Positions 34,990 through 46,735 of a stretch of 64,000 nt of DNA are shown in pieces. Every line of letters begins with the position of its first letter. The stretch's first letter is position 1. The notes beneath the pieces were generated by a model. That model saw only the letters and a program-made list of their open reading frames with translations, was not told the DNA's origin and did no database searches. The position numbers and the translations under genes were made by a program. This DNA comes from Chelydra serpentina (Eukaryota; Chordata; Testudines; Chelydridae): assembly GCA_037349315.1 (NCBI GenBank), contig JBAIAC010000054.1:4774001-4838000 (forward strand), read 5' to 3'.

Positions 34990-35285
34990 TGGGGCAGGAG
35001 ACTGTCATTTCAGCTGTACGTTCTTTGGGGCAGGGACTGTGCCCGCCCCTGGATCTGATTGGGCACTCTGGGTGTCACAGCGGGAGATGTTTGGATTTTG
35101 CCTCTGCCACTGACTAGTTTTGTGACCTAAGGCAAGTGACGTAACCTTTTCTGTGTCTCAAGTTTTCCATCGGTAGCAATGGGAATACCTGCCTACCTCG
35201 CCAGTGGGCCGAGAGTTAGTGACCGGCCTGTGCAGTGCTGAGATGAGAAGCCCTCCAGGAGGGCACGCAATGGGGATTTATCAGC
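34990..35285 (+). repeat. MIR/L2-type relics
   Basis: An L2/MIR-tail phrase (TTCTTTGGGGCAGGGACTGTG, 35021-35041) is followed by a MIR core: GCCACTGACTAGTTTTGTGACC, AGGCAAGTGACGTAACC and TTTTCCATCGGTAGCAATGGG. Confidence 0.65.
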
Positions 35286-37160
35286 TGTCACTGAATCATC
35301 GAACACCGGCTGCGTAGCTCCCTGTCTTGATTCACCTTTGCCGCTTCTGAGCTCCATGCCCAGGATTGCTCAGCCGCAGCCATTATGTTAGAAAACTGAA
35401 CATCCAAGGGATTGTAGAACAGCCCTGGGTGCCGTCGATTTGTTTTTATTTCCTCTCCCCGTCCTCTCCCGAGTTCCTGGCCGAGATGGATGAGTGCGCC
35501 TGCCTGTCTCATTTCCGGACACACTTGCCTCGGGGAGAGTTTGTGTCTAATAGCAAGCAGGTTGTTAGTGACTCAGAAATATGCGTGTTCTCCTCCCCCA
35601 CTCCACCAAGCAATTTCTCTTGGTTGGTGCAGGAAAGCTGCAGAATAAGCCCCGTAAGGAGGGGTGACGAGAACAACCTTTGCTTGTGTGTGTCTCCGGT
35701 TCTAATGGTTTATTTTAAAAGCAATAGTCTAATCATCCTGGCAGCAGATACATTACCATTAATCCCAGTGAACCTGGGTGCTGATAATGGACAGGACATA
35801 AGTACTTTGATAGGATTTCTCGCTGCAGTTCAACATTAATTAACTTGCTCGTTATCTTAGCATTGCCATTTTATCTGATACAGTAAAACAGCATTGAAAT
35901 GACTGTTGTGTGTTCCCTTTTGTTAACTCCCCAGATGTCATTCCGCCTTTCTCCTGCCGTGGTGTGTCTTGGTATCTCCAAGCTGTCTTGGTATCAAGGG
36001 TATGTTGTTGTTGTAAAACATTTATGTCATGCCATAAGCTTAGATGGCTCTTTAGAGAACATAGCTGAGGCATTCTGCCGACCCCAAAGAGTTTACAATC
36101 CATCTGAACCTAGATCATGCCCTTAGCATACCAGAGATCCCTCCCTGTCATGCAATTACATTTCGAAAGGGACAGAGTCAACTTAAGTCACAATTATCTG
36201 TGCTCTCTTTCTCATTGTGCATATGACTGCACAGTGTATGCAGGTCTTGAGGGTATCCCCCGTATATAGTCCGTTTCCCTGTTGTGTTTTGTGGGGATCT
36301 CCTATAGGGACATGGGAGAGGGAAACGTTTAAGAAGGGAGGAATAAAAGGAAAACACGATCACGTTATTGCAAAAATTAGCAGGGCGATTTGAAAGGTAG
36401 TCACTTGAAGAAGGAAATTCACCATCGTTTCAGGCTGACACTGCCCCGTCTAACTTGGGAGGGTTTGAATCATTTGCACTTTTGAAAGACTCTTCTGTGA
36501 GTGTAGCACTGAGAGGCTGTTTTGATACACGTGGCATGTTCGTATCTGCTCTGTTATGGCATCACAACTGCTTAGATTGAAATGGGGGTCTCCTTTTTCT
36601 GACTTTTCAAACCCTGCGTTGGCTGGGGGGCTCTTCGGGTCGATTTTGCGGCTGGAGGGGAGGGAGCCATGTGAAGGCAGTGTCTGAGCAACTCTGAGCT
36701 TTAGATAAAGAGCTCTTGGGCCTTCTAACATACAGGCAAATCTGGCACGCCATGGGGAGATTCTGGGCCTATTGCAATCCATAGGAGTTTGGAGGCCAGG
36801 ATTTTGCCCCAGCTGTTCATGGTACAAACAGAGATTTGCTGTGCTGGTACAGATTGTGTTGATCAGGAGTGGGAGATGTCTAGCATAGAAGTGTGGATTT
36901 GATTGTTTTTTTCGGTCAGATTGTTTTTACACCTTGCCCCTTGCCCCTATGTGTATAAATGGGAATCCTGTCTGCATTCTGGGATAGGCGAGCATGTCCT
37001 AGTGCCTAGTAGCAGGACTGCTGTGCCATTGAAACTGGGGCACGTGGCTTTGTAGACGTGTTTGGTCATGCAACGTTAAGGGGAAGATCTCAAGCAGGAT
37101 TTCATCTCTCGTGATACAACATTCCGTGCTCATGCATTGGGTTTTGGAGTCTGGTGATTA
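35286..37160. other. Non-coding stretch with a candidate conserved element
   Basis: No exon is recognised. The AT-rich part at 35700-35930, with homeodomain-type TAAT/ATTA cores, is discussed under findings. The 157-codon frame at 35366-35839 has no domain that I recognise. Confidence 0.4.
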
Positions 37161-37165
37161 CCGTA

Positions 37166-37378
37166 ATAACACTGAGCATTTTTCATCCATAATACGTCAA
37201 AGAGCTTTACAAAGGTGGGCAGTATCATCAGCCCCATTTGATAGATGGGGAAACTGAGGCACCGAGCAGAGATGTGTCTTGCCCAAGTCACTCAGCAGGC
37301 CAGTGGCACAGCTGGGAAGAGAACCCAGGTCTCCAGAGTCCCAGGTCAATGCCTTATCCACTAGGCAACGCTGCCTTC
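37166..37378 (-). repeat. MIR SINE relic, antisense
   Basis: CAAAGAGCTTTACAAAGGTGGG, CCCATTTGATAGATGGGGAAACTGAGGCAC and GCCCAAGTCACTCAGCAGGCC are the reverse complement of a MIR, including its CTGGG/CACTAGG 5' part. Confidence 0.85.
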
Positions 37379-39423
37379 CTGATGCTAAATCAACCCTGCT
37401 GTGGTGGGAAGTTCCAGAAGAACACCCCTCCCCCCTGAGAGAGCAGTTCCAGGGGCTGCCGCTGATGGTGTGAACTCTACCGAAAATGCAGCTCCTGCAA
37501 CAACAATCGAGAGGTTTTTTGGTTTTTTTTTTAAAGGCTTCAGACTTCAAAGAGCCTCCTGCTTGGAGGTCGGTCTCTAAGGGGGCGGGGAACGGTGGCC
37601 CCTTACACAGGTCTGCAATCCAGTTGAAGGAGGGTTCTGTGGGGAATGCTGCCTCCCTTGTTAAAGTGATCAGCCCCTGAAGGTAGCAGCAGAGAGAAGG
37701 GGCAGGGGTGCTGGAACCTTCATAAAAGTTGGGGGGGGAGGCACGAGGCCCTGCCCCACTCCCTGGCCAGGCTGGAAGCTGGAGTCTATCCAGGATAACA
37801 GCTGCCTGGGCTGCTGTGGGGAGCCCCAGACCCGTCACCTGCACTGGGCGTGCGGCCTGAGAGAAGCCCCTGGCCCATGTCCCTGCCCCCCTGAGGCTCC
37901 CCACAGCTGTCCGGCTTGGCTCCGGCTTCCGGCCTGGTTGCGGGGGCAGAGCCTTGGGTGGAAGAGGAGTGGCAGGGTCTGGGGGGTCTCCTGAAAAGCG
38001 GATGGGCCAGGTCTTCCGATTTTCAAAAGTGGGGCGGCCATGACCCTACTGGCCCCCTGGTTCAGGCGCCCTGCGAAGGGGGAGGGCTTCCTCTTTCCAA
38101 AGTGGAACAGTTTCGAGGGGATTCTTCCTACCTTCCTCCCAAAGTAGGCTTCCCCCTCTCCTCATCTGGGTGCCGAAATGGGAAGGAAGAAGGGCGTGTG
38201 GGCTGGAGCCAGCCAATGAGCTGGCTCCTGAGTTTTACCAGGCTTACAAATCCTCGGCATGTAAACATCCGAGACAAAACAATAATTACGGCAGCCGGCT
38301 TTTGTGTCGAGCAACGTTCTGCAGCAACAGCGTCACCGGCTCCCCACGGAGCAGGGCGACGGAGCGAGTGTCTTGACACGCCCCGGAGCGAGTGTCTTGA
38401 CACGCCCTGGGACGTGGCGCGTCTAGTGGCTTTATTACATTGAGTTCGAGCTCTGGTGTCACGTTTAACCACGCCGGAGGCGCACTGCTAGTGCAATGAA
38501 TGGGATGGTAAATGAATGGGGTGGGGGTGGGGCGTGCATGCACCTCCACCTCGCCCCCCAAGGAACTGCTCCAGGCAGCCCTGCGGGTATGACACTGGGA
38601 TGCAGCATCTGAAAATGCCTCCCCGATTTTAAAGTTGCCGTCTGGTCCTGTGGCCGTTCCCGCTCCATGGAGGTGAGCTTGGGGTTGGTATGTGACAGTG
38701 CCAAAGCCTCCCTCCTTGTCCCTGGATTTTCAGTGCGCCTCTTACTCAGCCTGCTCCTGGGCCGAGTCACAGCTGTTCCCCGGTGACTAAGACGACTCCA
38801 CGGCCGGTTGCCAAGGCACCTGTGCAGTCATTACCCTGTCGTCATCCTGGCCCTAAATCCAGCTGGGCTGCGGAGCTGCCGGGAGGTTTCGACGGGTCGC
38901 CTGGCAGCTCTGAAAAGCTGCTTCGAGCAAAGCCGGGCCGGGTGAGACGGAGGGACCCCGTTTTCACTCATCGTTCACCGCCGGGGCTCGGTTCCCCCCA
39001 CGATTCCCTTGTGACGTCCCATAAGGAGAGAGCTGGACACTGGGAGAGCAGGCTGTTAATCATTGGCCCATCCTTCTGCGGCCGCAGATGTCCCACCAGG
39101 AAACCCTACCTGCTACTGCACCTCCTGCTGGCTCGATCCCCTCCCCCCGTTACCGTATTTCCCTACGCGGCTCCTTGTTCAGCACTTACCCCCTTCTTGC
39201 TTCCCCTCCTGGCAGCTACTGGGGCCAGACAAGGGGGATCCTGCTACTCTGTCCCTGTCTTTCACCTCCATGTTAGGGCAACTGGAGCATTGCAGACTAT
39301 CCCAGCCGTGCTGACTACAAAGAGAATAAAACAGACGTGTACCAGCGTTGGTACAGTACCAATAGGCCAGCCTCAGCACAGCCCAACTGCGCACATTATG
39401 TCTATATGCCTCTAAAGGGTTTG
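37379..39423. other. Non-coding stretch, no gene recognised
   Basis: Moderately GC-rich. Frames of up to 235 codons (37197-37904 minus, 38783-39415 plus) run through MIR or GC-rich sequence and show no domain. One tandem duplication is listed separately. Confidence 0.4.
38361..38408. repeat. 24-bp tandem duplication
   Basis: GGAGCGAGTGTCTTGACACG plus four bases occurs twice (38361-38384, 38385-38408) with one difference in the last base. The unit contains a GTGTCTTGACAC near-palindrome. Confidence 0.85.
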
Positions 39424-39431
39424 GTTTAGAT

Positions 39432-39742
39432 TGGCGGGGTCTCAAACACGTGGCCCGCGCTTCCCTGCAGCCCAACGGGCTCCCCGCCCCCCCCAAGTTA
39501 CGTTCTGAAGTTCTGCCACCAGAACAGCTGTCTGGCGGCTTCGCGGTTTCTGGGAAGGAGGGGGGAGGAGTGGGGAGCCACGCGCTCAGGGGAGGAGGTG
39601 GAGAAGAGGTGTGGCCTCATGGAAGGGGTGGAGTGGGGGCGAGGGCGGGGGCAGCGAGGGGGCGGGGGCAGTGATGGGGCCCTCGAGCCAATGCACTAGT
39701 CCTCATGCGGCCCTCGTGGTCATTTGAGTTTGAGACCCCCTG
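39432..39742 (+). mobile_element. hAT-like MITE (GTCTCAAAC family)
   Basis: Flanked by a perfect 8-bp TSD, GTTTAGAT (39424-39431 and 39743-39750). The left end TGGCGGGGTCTCAAAC and right end GTTTGAGACCCCCTG are inverted; the left terminal bases are altered from CAGGGG. The interior is G-rich with GCGGCCCTCGTGGTCATTTG, matching 6172-6483. Confidence 0.85.
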
Positions 39743-39750
39743 GTTTAGAT

Positions 39751-40410
39751 GCTATTCTCAACTGATGGCAGAAAGGCTGAGCAGCCTTCGGTTCCCCGCT
39801 CGGTCCTCTGCTACTCAACAGGCCAGGACAAAATCTGTCCTGGGGAAAAGCAAACCTCCTTCCATGCCCTCATCAGGCGGTGTGATCCAGTAGCCATCCA
39901 AAGACACTAGGTACGGGTAGCAGGTCGCCCATCCTCCACTTCCTTCTCTGGGCTGGTGATCAGTTATCAGAAAGCTGCAAGACAGACAACTGCCGCCTTG
40001 CTTGTGATTGGGGGTTGAACCGGGAACGCTGGAACCGGAAGTGGAGCCGTTACAGCTTGAGTGATAGGACTGACCCTCACAGGTGGGAGGTGGGTCAAGC
40101 AGGGAGCAGGACAGGCGTGCATGATCTGAGGAAATGCACGGGAGAGAAAACACTGCGAACGAAGCTTCCCTGCCAAGGGCTTCCAATTGCCCATGTCCCG
40201 GAAGGAGGAAATAAACTTCCTGGGGTTGCAGCGTGTTGGGGTTAATGGTTCAGCTGAAACTGAGTGTTTGGGATTCAGAAACTCAAATGAACTTGGCAAA
40301 AGTGACTGGGAGCCGAGTAATACCCTTTAAAGCCCTGGGACTTTTTCAAGTCAACAGTTATCAAGTACATACAAGGTTGTTACAAGGAGGGGGGAGGAAA
40401 ATTGTTCTCC
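39751..40410. other. Non-coding stretch, nothing recognised
   Basis: No exon-like frame or delimited repeat. Confidence 0.4.
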
Positions 40411-40412
40411 TT

Positions 40413-40668
40413 AACCTCTGAGGATAAGCCAAGAAGCAATGCGCAGCAAGGGCGGTTTAGGTTGGACATTCAGAAAACTTCCTGTCAGGGTGGTTAAGCA
40501 CTGGAATAAATTGCCTAGGGAGGTTGTGGAATCTCCGTCATTGGAGATTTTTAAGAGCAGGTTAGACAAACACCTGTCAGGGATGGTCTAGATAATACTT
40601 AGTCCTGTCATGAGTTTAGGGGACTGGACTAGATGACCTCTCGAGATCCCTTCCAGTCCTATGATTTT
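40413..40668 (+). repeat. CR1 LINE 3' end
   Basis: GGTTGGACATTCAGAAAACTT, GGTTAAGCACTGGAATAAATTGCC, GGAGATTTTTAAGAGCAGG and GGACTGGACTAGATGACCTC are the CR1 3' region in order, ending CAGTCCTATGATTTT. No coding frame is kept; a heavily 5'-truncated insertion. Confidence 0.9.
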
Positions 40669-40944
40669 ACATCAGGATATTTTTAAGATAACCAACCACC
40701 AGCGTGTCAGGTTTCTTCAAAACTCCAATCTCCCTGCCCTTCGGTTTTTATCTCTTTCCCCTACCCCGCATCTTTCCTCACCTTGTCTGGCTTTTTGCCC
40801 TGCTGTCCCATGTCACACCTGGATTGTAAACTCCCTGGGGGAGGGATGGTTTTCTTCATCTGTGTGCATGCAGCATGGCACAGTAGAGCTCTGAGTCACG
40901 ACGGGTTCGCGGGTGCTACCATGATGAACGTATAGATATAATAG

Positions 40945-41140
40945 AATTAGACCTAGGTCTTCTATAGCACTTTTCAACAGTAGATCTCAAAGTGGCCTAC
41001 AAAGGAGTGTGTTTTACAGATGGGGAAACTGAGGCACAGAGAGGCAAAGTGATTTGCTCAAGCAGGCTAGTGGCAGAATCTGGATGTTTGAAGGCCCAGA
41101 CCGGTGCTCTATCCGCTGGACAACACTGCCTGTGTACACG
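40945..41140 (-). repeat. MIR SINE relic, antisense
   Basis: CCTACAAAGGAGTGTGTTTTACAG, ATGGGGAAACTGAGGCACAGAG and CTGCCTGTGTACACG are the reverse complement of a MIR core and 5' end. Confidence 0.8.
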
Positions 41141-42410
41141 AACGTGCAAGTGCATTTTCTGGAACCAGCTCCGTGAGTGCTGTACTCACATGGGGCGTAG
41201 CACCTCAGACCTCAAGAGCCTCTGTTGGTCCATCGTTGCTGCCTCTGCCAGTTCAATCATCCTGGGGCTGACACCAGGTTTTACCCAGTGGAGGGGTGCT
41301 GGAGCGGCGGCTGTGACTGCGTTTTCAAACAGGCACGTGACCCTGTTATGCCGGTATCGGCACGCTGCGGTGGATGTCTCCTGGGACAAGAGGAGTGCTC
41401 CAGCTCCAGTGTGCATCTGTTAATTTGAGAATCTTCTTATCTGCCTCGGCTTCTAGCTTGTACTAACTTCCGCCCCCCCCCCCCATTCCATTTCCTCCCC
41501 CAGTACACAGCAGGCTTCTCCAGCACTGCCCTGTAACGAGCTGTGTCCACCAAACAGCCTAAGGACATGCATCATCCAATCAGGCAGGTTTCCAAGGCTG
41601 GGCTAATCCATTTGCGCTCCCGCCCACACTGGGGCGTTGCGGTTGGCGGTGCGATATTCTATAAGGGTCTTCTGTGAGTTTTCCCGTCACCCGCAGCTAG
41701 CTAGAAACAATGAGGAAAATGGACAAAAGCTGACTGGACCGGACCTGGGTGAAATTGTGTGCGGTCTGTTCAGACAAACTGTGCTACGCGACTTCACGAT
41801 AGTCCTCCTCCTTTTATTTGGATTTATTCCCAGGATCCCCGTGGGGGCTGTGCTCTCCCCTCCCCCCCCATCTCAAAAATATGGTGATTCCTGCACCGTT
41901 CTCGCTCATCAACATGGAACGTTGGTTCCCACTGAGACATTCCGTTTCGGTGTAATAAAGCTCTTCTCTGCTGGACATAGTCAAATATATTTCAATGAGC
42001 TCTTCTTGAGTGATTGACACTCTCCGAATTCTAATTACCCTGCTAACGGCCGATTAATGAATTGTAAAGTCAAATGTAATCGGATCATGTGGGTTTTAAA
42101 TGACAATTGATTAAACATTGAAAATGTAATTCGATCAATAAGTCTCTCCATCGCTGTTGTTCATCCTCATTGGGTGGAGTCATGCGGCAATTGTCTAGCT
42201 GCTTTAACATAGGTAACGGTCTTCTTCTGTCTCACTTAAACGCTCTGCTTTATTTGCAGGGCTGCCTAATACCTGCAGAGCAGGCTAGCTGGGTTGGTTG
42301 TTTGTGCTCACAGATGCCCTCTAGTGGAAATGGACTTGGATGCTGAAAGTCTCCAGGCCAGATGTAGAGAATTAAGACAATGTAGGCACAATCTTCCTCT
42401 TGTTGTTTTT
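41141..42410. other. Non-coding stretch with AT-rich candidate element
   Basis: No exon recognised. A C-run lies at 41472-41484. The AT-rich tract 42010-42160, with several ATTAAT/AATTGATT motifs, is discussed under findings. Confidence 0.4.
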
Positions 42411-42415
42411 CCAGT

Positions 42416-42740
42416 GTAGCTGTTCTCAACCAGGGGTCCGAGGCCCCCTGCGGGGTGGGCGCGTGAGCAGATTTCAGGGGGGCTGCCAAGCAGGGTCGAC
42501 ATTAGACTCACGGGGGCCCAGGGCAGACACCTAAAGCCCTGCCACCCATTTCCTCCCATTTGAAGACAAAGCCTGAGTAACTTAGCTTCATGCCCGGGCA
42601 ATTGCCCTGCTGGCTACCTCCTAATGCCGGCCCTGGCTTTTATATGCAGAAAAACAGCTGTTGTGGCACAGGTGGGCTGTGGAGTTTTTATAGCATGTTG
42701 TGGGGGGGCCTCGGAAAGAAAAAGGTTGAGAATCCCTGAA
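42416..42740 (+). mobile_element. hAT-like MITE
   Basis: GTTCTCAACCAGGGGTCC on the left and GGTTGAGAATCCCTG on the right are inverted ends. The interior shares ordered phrases with the relic at 32995-33272. An 8-bp TSD is not convincing. Confidence 0.65.
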
Positions 42741-42999
42741 TTAGTGGAAATCTTTCTGCTTAGCTACCCCCTCTCCCCCCCTCCCCCAACACACAGGAGG
42801 CTAGTGTGGAAGCTGCACAGATCCTTTAAAAAAAATTAAATCTGGCAGCCACGTCTCATTCAGTTTCAATCCTCCTCTAATATCCTGCCAGCTAATGCTT
42901 TGAATAATCCGTTTCGTTTCCCAAAGCCTCGCTGGTGCCCTGTGCAGGTCTTCCCAGGGCTGAGACTCTCGCAGCCAACTTCTCCAGGGCCGAGTGGAT

Positions 43000-43180
43000 C
43001 GCGCACTGGATCGGGACTTGGGAGATCTGAATTTGGTCACCCTGCTGGGTAAACCTGGGCATGTCACTTCCCTCTCTGCGCCTCAGTTTCCCCATCTGTA
43101 AAATGGGGACAATAATACTGACTTCCTTTGTCAAGCTCTTTGAGATCTCTTGATGAAAAGTGTTAGGTAAGAGCTAGGGA
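43000..43180 (+). repeat. MIR SINE relic
   Basis: GGTAAACCTGGGCATGTCACTTCCC, GCGCCTCAGTTTCCCCATCTG, TAAAATGGGGACAATAATACTG and AGCTCTTTGAGATCTCTTGATG. Confidence 0.85.
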
Positions 43181-43294
43181 TTATCATCACCACACAGATG
43201 CTGAGGGTTAGCAGAACAGCTGTGTGGCACAGGTGGAAAGGGGTGGGGGTTTGCAGTAGAGTATGAGGTCATTTCCCCTCTGGATGCTCTACGG

Positions 43295-43510
43295 GGAGTT
43301 AGAAGAGCAGGTTTATAGTCCTGGCTCCATCACTGACTTGCTTGAGCAAAGCTCTTCTCACAGCTCAGTTTCCCCAGCTGTAAAATGAGGGGGATTGTTA
43401 ATGTATGATGTGTACTTCTGTAGCCGCTAAAAGCCCCAGCTAGCGGGGCTTTATCCTATTGTGCTAGGCACTGTACAAACCAAGAGCTAAAAGACTAGCC
43501 CTAATGATAC
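43295..43510 (+). repeat. MIR relic and L2-type tail
   Basis: GGCTCCATCACTGACTTG...CTCAGTTTCCCCAGCTGTAAAATGAGG is a MIR core. It is followed by GTGCTAGGCACTGTACAAACC, the tail shared with other MIR/L2 relics here. Confidence 0.65.
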
Positions 43511-44466
43511 TTGCCCTCTTGTGTAAAATCCTTTGACGTCGACGGATATAAAGAGCTAATTTGGGGCACAAAACAAGGGTTAGTTTTTTATAACCCATGA
43601 GCATCTCCTTTTATTTTACTGCTGGAAAAAAAGCTTTTATGCGGTCTATTTCTGGCAGCCCCCTTCTTAAACACGATCACCTCTCGGAGAGGAGCTGCGG
43701 AATATCGTGTCACTCGGAAACAGGCAAAAAGCTTTTAACGTGCCTTAATGCCTCCTGTATCTCTGAGCATGAATCCACGGAGTCTGTAGACTTTCCCTGC
43801 TAAGTTGTTCACGTTTGTTTTCGTAAACACATACAATTCCTCCTGGTAAATTCTTAATGCCACCCGCCTCCACTGGAGGTGGAAATAGGCTCCAAGCTGC
43901 TCTCAAGCGTGGGTGTTAATGGGAAGCCAGAGAAATTAACTTAAATTGCCAACATTTCGACCAGCATTTCATGGCTGTTGTTTTTTTTTTTTTTCCTAAG
44001 AGTAGCAGCATTTGCAGAAATCCAGCTCCTACTCTGTGACGAATGCTGGATGAGAAGGCTGTTGGAGTGTGTGTTTGTGACGGATTTATTGCTCCCTCCT
44101 ACCACATCCTTCTATTTCTGTGAAAACAGAGTTTTCGTGAAAACTGTGTGCACCAGCCCCAATGCCTTGCCTTTCTGTGGCATGTTGCACTGATTTCTGC
44201 AGCACCTCGGGCAGCAGTCCTTTGTAGTCTGTGTGTGGATTGCTAGGGATCCAGGCCTGGTCACATGGTGTGAGCTTTCTTCCTCCTTTTCCACCTGCTA
44301 AATTGTATTAGAAGAATCTAAAATGCATCTCACTTCATTTCTTACTCTTCTGTGTCAGCTGTTGCTGTAGCTGGCCCAGGGATGTTACATGATCATGTAT
44401 GGGAGGGCAGGCATCTGGGAAAATCTCTCTCAAGATGCAATCCGTGTTATGGAGAGAGCAGAGAAT
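43511..44466. other. Non-coding stretch, nothing recognised
   Basis: A T-run lies at 43980-43994. No exon or delimited repeat. Confidence 0.4.
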
Positions 44467-44471
44467 CCCTG

Positions 44472-45630
44472 TGTGACGTTGCACCCCACAATGCTTTATA
44501 GAAATATGCTTATGAGTGTAAATATGACGTAACTGGAATATGTTTAATGCTAGATATGCCGTGTAACATATCTGTGCAAAGGTTATGTTCCATTGAATGT
44601 ATTCATCCTATTCGTGTGCATGTATCATTTTTATATTTGAAGTTCTCAGCGTTGGCTTTGTGCTTGTATAAAGTGTTTGCTGTAGGAAGCACATAAGGGA
44701 GATTTAGTCAACATAGTGTGAAGGGGTTATTGAAGTAATTGGGAGTACTTAATAGCAATGGACTTTGGGAGATGCCAATCCATATCTGAGCTTTCCTGGG
44801 AATGTTCAAACTAACATGTAAACAATGGCATGGGCCTGCAAAAAGCTGAATCATTCATGTATATGAGACTTGCCCTGGTGGCTATAGACTCCATCTTGTT
44901 GCTGTGATTTTTGCACAGGAGAACAAAGGGGTTTCCACCCACAAGAGAGAGACTATAAAAGGACCTGGAAGCCTCCCAATTTTGTCTTTAGCTGGCTCAA
45001 GAGAGAGCCTCTCCACCCCAAAGAGATGCCTGAAAGAAACTGGAACAAAGGACTGTAACGATGGGGGTGTGAGGACCCAGACTAGGCAGGAGTCTAGTCT
45101 GTGAAAGAAGCTTATTGGAACATCTCTGAGGGTGAGATTTACCTGCATTTAGTTTCCTACTGTATTAGGCTTAGACTTGCGTGGTTTTGTTTTATTTTGC
45201 TTGCTAATTTACTTTGTTCTGTCTATTATTACTTGGAACCACTTAAATCCTCCTTTTTATACTTAATAAAATCACTTTTTGCTTATTAATTGACCCAGAG
45301 TAAGTGATTAATTCCTGGGGGAGCAAACAGCTGTGCATCTCTCTCTATCAGTGTTATAGAGGGTGAACAATTTGAGTTTACCCTGTATAATAAGCTTTAT
45401 ACCAGACTAAAAAGGATTTATTTGGGGTTTGGATCCCATTGGGAACTGGGTGTCTGGGTGCTAGAGACAGGAGTACCTGCTGAGTGGTTTTCAGTTAAGT
45501 CTGCAGCTTTGGGGACGTGGTTCAGACCTGGGTATTGAAGTCCCAAGCTGCCAGGGAAAACGGGCTCAGAGGTAGTCTCAGCACATCAGGTGGCAGTCCC
45601 AAGGGGGTCTCTGTGACCGAACCCGTCACA
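44472..45630 (+). mobile_element. Solo LTR of an endogenous retrovirus-like element
   Basis: A 1159-bp LTR from TGTGACGTTGCACC to ACCCGTCACA (TG...CA ends), flanked by perfect 5-bp TSDs CCCTG (44467-44471 and 45631-45635). A TATAAAA box lies at 44954-44960 and an AATAAA poly(A) signal at 45265-45270, ~310 bp apart, which sets the orientation to +. U3 is AT-rich and U5 is about 340 bp. No internal coding region adjoins, so it is a solo LTR. The short frames inside are not viral proteins. Divergence cannot be judged from one copy. Confidence 0.85.
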
Positions 45631-45759
45631 CCCTGTGATAGGGAATCGATAGGCAGGGTAGCAATGCTGAAAGCTGCCATAGATAGTCCATCTTGCTTGC
45701 TGGTTGTCCTTGGATATAAATCCATTGTAAGTAATCCCCTCTACCCAAACACAAATGTC

Positions 45760-45985
45760 AGGTCTACACTACAGACTTATAGCGGTATAACAACGTTGCT
45801 GAAGAGCGTGAAAAACCTACACCCCTCAGCGACATAGTTATACCAACCTAACTCCTGGTGTAGACAGCGTTATGTCAGCGGGAGAACTACATAGCTGCTG
45901 CCTCTCGCCGAGTGTCTCCCATCCGTGTCAGAGCATCTTCACTTAAGCACTACAGCGGCGCAGCTGCGGTGACGCAGAGCGTGGG
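45760..45985. repeat. Probable Harbinger-type MITE
   Basis: CAGGTCTACACTACAGACTTA on the left resembles a Harbinger MITE end, and an internal GGTGTAGACAGCG and GTTATACC/GGTATAAC inverted phrases follow. The right terminus and TSD are not resolved. Confidence 0.45.
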
Positions 45986-46710
45986 CGGGTCTGCGCTTAA
46001 AACTCTCTGGTGGAAGAATGAATCGTGTCAGCTGCAAGACGGCACCGTCGCAGTTCCACAGCAGATGACTGCGGCTTATAAAACTTTATCAATCTGAGGC
46101 TTCACGGGGAGTTGGCTCCAAGATGCCGCAGTGATCAGGAGCTTTTATGTCCCACCTGCTTATTGAGGTGTTTATAGCACCGCCTGGATGCTGAGCCTAA
46201 CCACCCGCCTCCAGCCAGAAGTGCTGCAGCATCTCTAAGGGCAACAAACATTCAAAACCTGCCTCTCCTGCACGGTGCCAGCACGGAATCCCCAAACACC
46301 CGGCTGAGGGTGCTTGTTCACTGTTGACTTGGAGAACTGAATGGTGTCTCCTGAATCGCCATCGCCTCTCCCAGCTTCTGTCCCTGAGCCAGCCAGGCAC
46401 TACCCTGCTTGGCCTCCGAGCCAGATGGGAGAGCCCAGCTCGACGTGAAACAATTGCAGGCTCCGTTCTCCTTCCAAGCTACCTGTCTGCTGAGTGCTCC
46501 GGCATAGGCCGGGTTTGAAGCAGGGCCTGTTTCCCTCTTGATTGGCTCATTCAGAGGGATGCTGGATGTAATTCCCGGGAGGGAAGATGAGGGCAGAGTC
46601 TTTGGATTTACCATACAAGTGACCCCCCCCCCCCCCCGCCCCCCGCCCAGCTGGTTAATAGGGGGTGTCTGGCATGCGGCTGTCTGTCTATTTCTTTGCA
46701 TGCAGTGTTG
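45986..46710. other. Non-coding stretch, nothing recognised
   Basis: A C-run lies at about 46623-46637. No exon-like frame or repeat delimited. Confidence 0.4.
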
Positions 46711-46735
46711 TGACGCTGTCAGTCCCGGGATATTA

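Noticed and set aside
42416..42740. Claim of an 8-bp TSD for this hAT-like MITE
   Set aside because: Flanking octamers agree at only about half of the positions.
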